Shown in pieces: positions 5,913-5,944 of a stretch of DNA of 5,944 bases. The DNA comes from Paracoccaceae bacterium (GTDB lineage Bacteria; Pseudomonadota; Alphaproteobacteria; Rhodobacterales; Rhodobacteraceae). The notes under the pieces were generated by a model. It worked only from the letters and a program-made list of their open reading frames with translations. It was not told where the DNA came from and made no database searches. A program made the translations under genes and the position numbers. The stretch spans positions 1 through 5,944 of the forward strand of contig DAOUPC010000188.1 in the NCBI GenBank assembly GCA_030626365.1, given 5' to 3'. Each line of letters opens with the position of its first letter. The stretch's first letter is position 1.

Positions 5913-5944
5913 CTGCTTGCGCCCATGACCGCATCCGGCAGCCA
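5909..5944 (-). CDS. Possible C-terminal tail of an upstream gene, ending in a GTGA overlap with the decarboxylase start
   Basis: In one minus-strand frame the last bases of the window read W-L-P-D-A-V-M-G-A-S-R and stop at TGA (5911-5909). This TGA overlaps the proposed decarboxylase GTG (5912-5910) as GTGA, a common stop/start arrangement in tightly packed bacterial operons. Eleven residues are too few to identify a family. A GntR-type regulator often lies next to malonate genes, but nothing here shows it. The frame may equally be chance, or the ATG at 5926-5924 may belong to the decarboxylase if the sequence contained a one-base error. Confidence 0.3.
   Translation of the reverse strand, partial: WLPDAVMGASR

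Overview
The window looks like part of a GC-rich alphaproteobacterial chromosome. Gene style, the malonyl-CoA gene pair and the TAXI-type TRAP transporter would fit the Rhodobacterales/Roseobacter group, but this is inferred from general character, not from a marker gene.

Almost all of the window is one minus-strand gene cluster, read from right to left. A possible tail of an upstream gene lies at the right edge (5909-5944). It is followed by malonyl-CoA decarboxylase (5912-4668), malonyl-CoA synthetase MatB (4656-3148), a TAXI-family TRAP periplasmic solute-binding protein (3074-2115) and a fused 4TM/12TM TRAP permease (2013-226). At the left edge the plus strand carries the last 51 codons of a gene resembling the alkaline phosphatase / type I phosphodiesterase superfamily (1-156). 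It converges on the cluster, and a hairpin lies between the two.

The metabolic logic is simple. MatB activates malonate with ATP and CoA to malonyl-CoA, and the decarboxylase turns malonyl-CoA into acetyl-CoA and CO2. The TAXI receptor and fused permease downstream would most economically be the malonate (or related dicarboxylate) uptake system, in the slot that matC-type or DctP-type TRAP transporters fill in rhizobial malonate loci. The substrate assignment is inference from gene order.

The most striking non-coding feature is between the receptor and permease genes. A small hairpin directly after the receptor stop codon is followed by a textbook intrinsic terminator on the minus strand (9-bp GC-rich stem, T7, then a repeated T6 tract). 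The permease ATG lies only 27 nt beyond the T-tracts, with no good Shine-Dalgarno sequence. This arrangement would give much more receptor than permease. The other junctions look translationally tight: an 11-bp gap with the matB ribosome site overlapping the decarboxylase stop, and a GTGA overlap at the decarboxylase start.

No RNA genes, mobile elements, CRISPR arrays or long repeats were seen.
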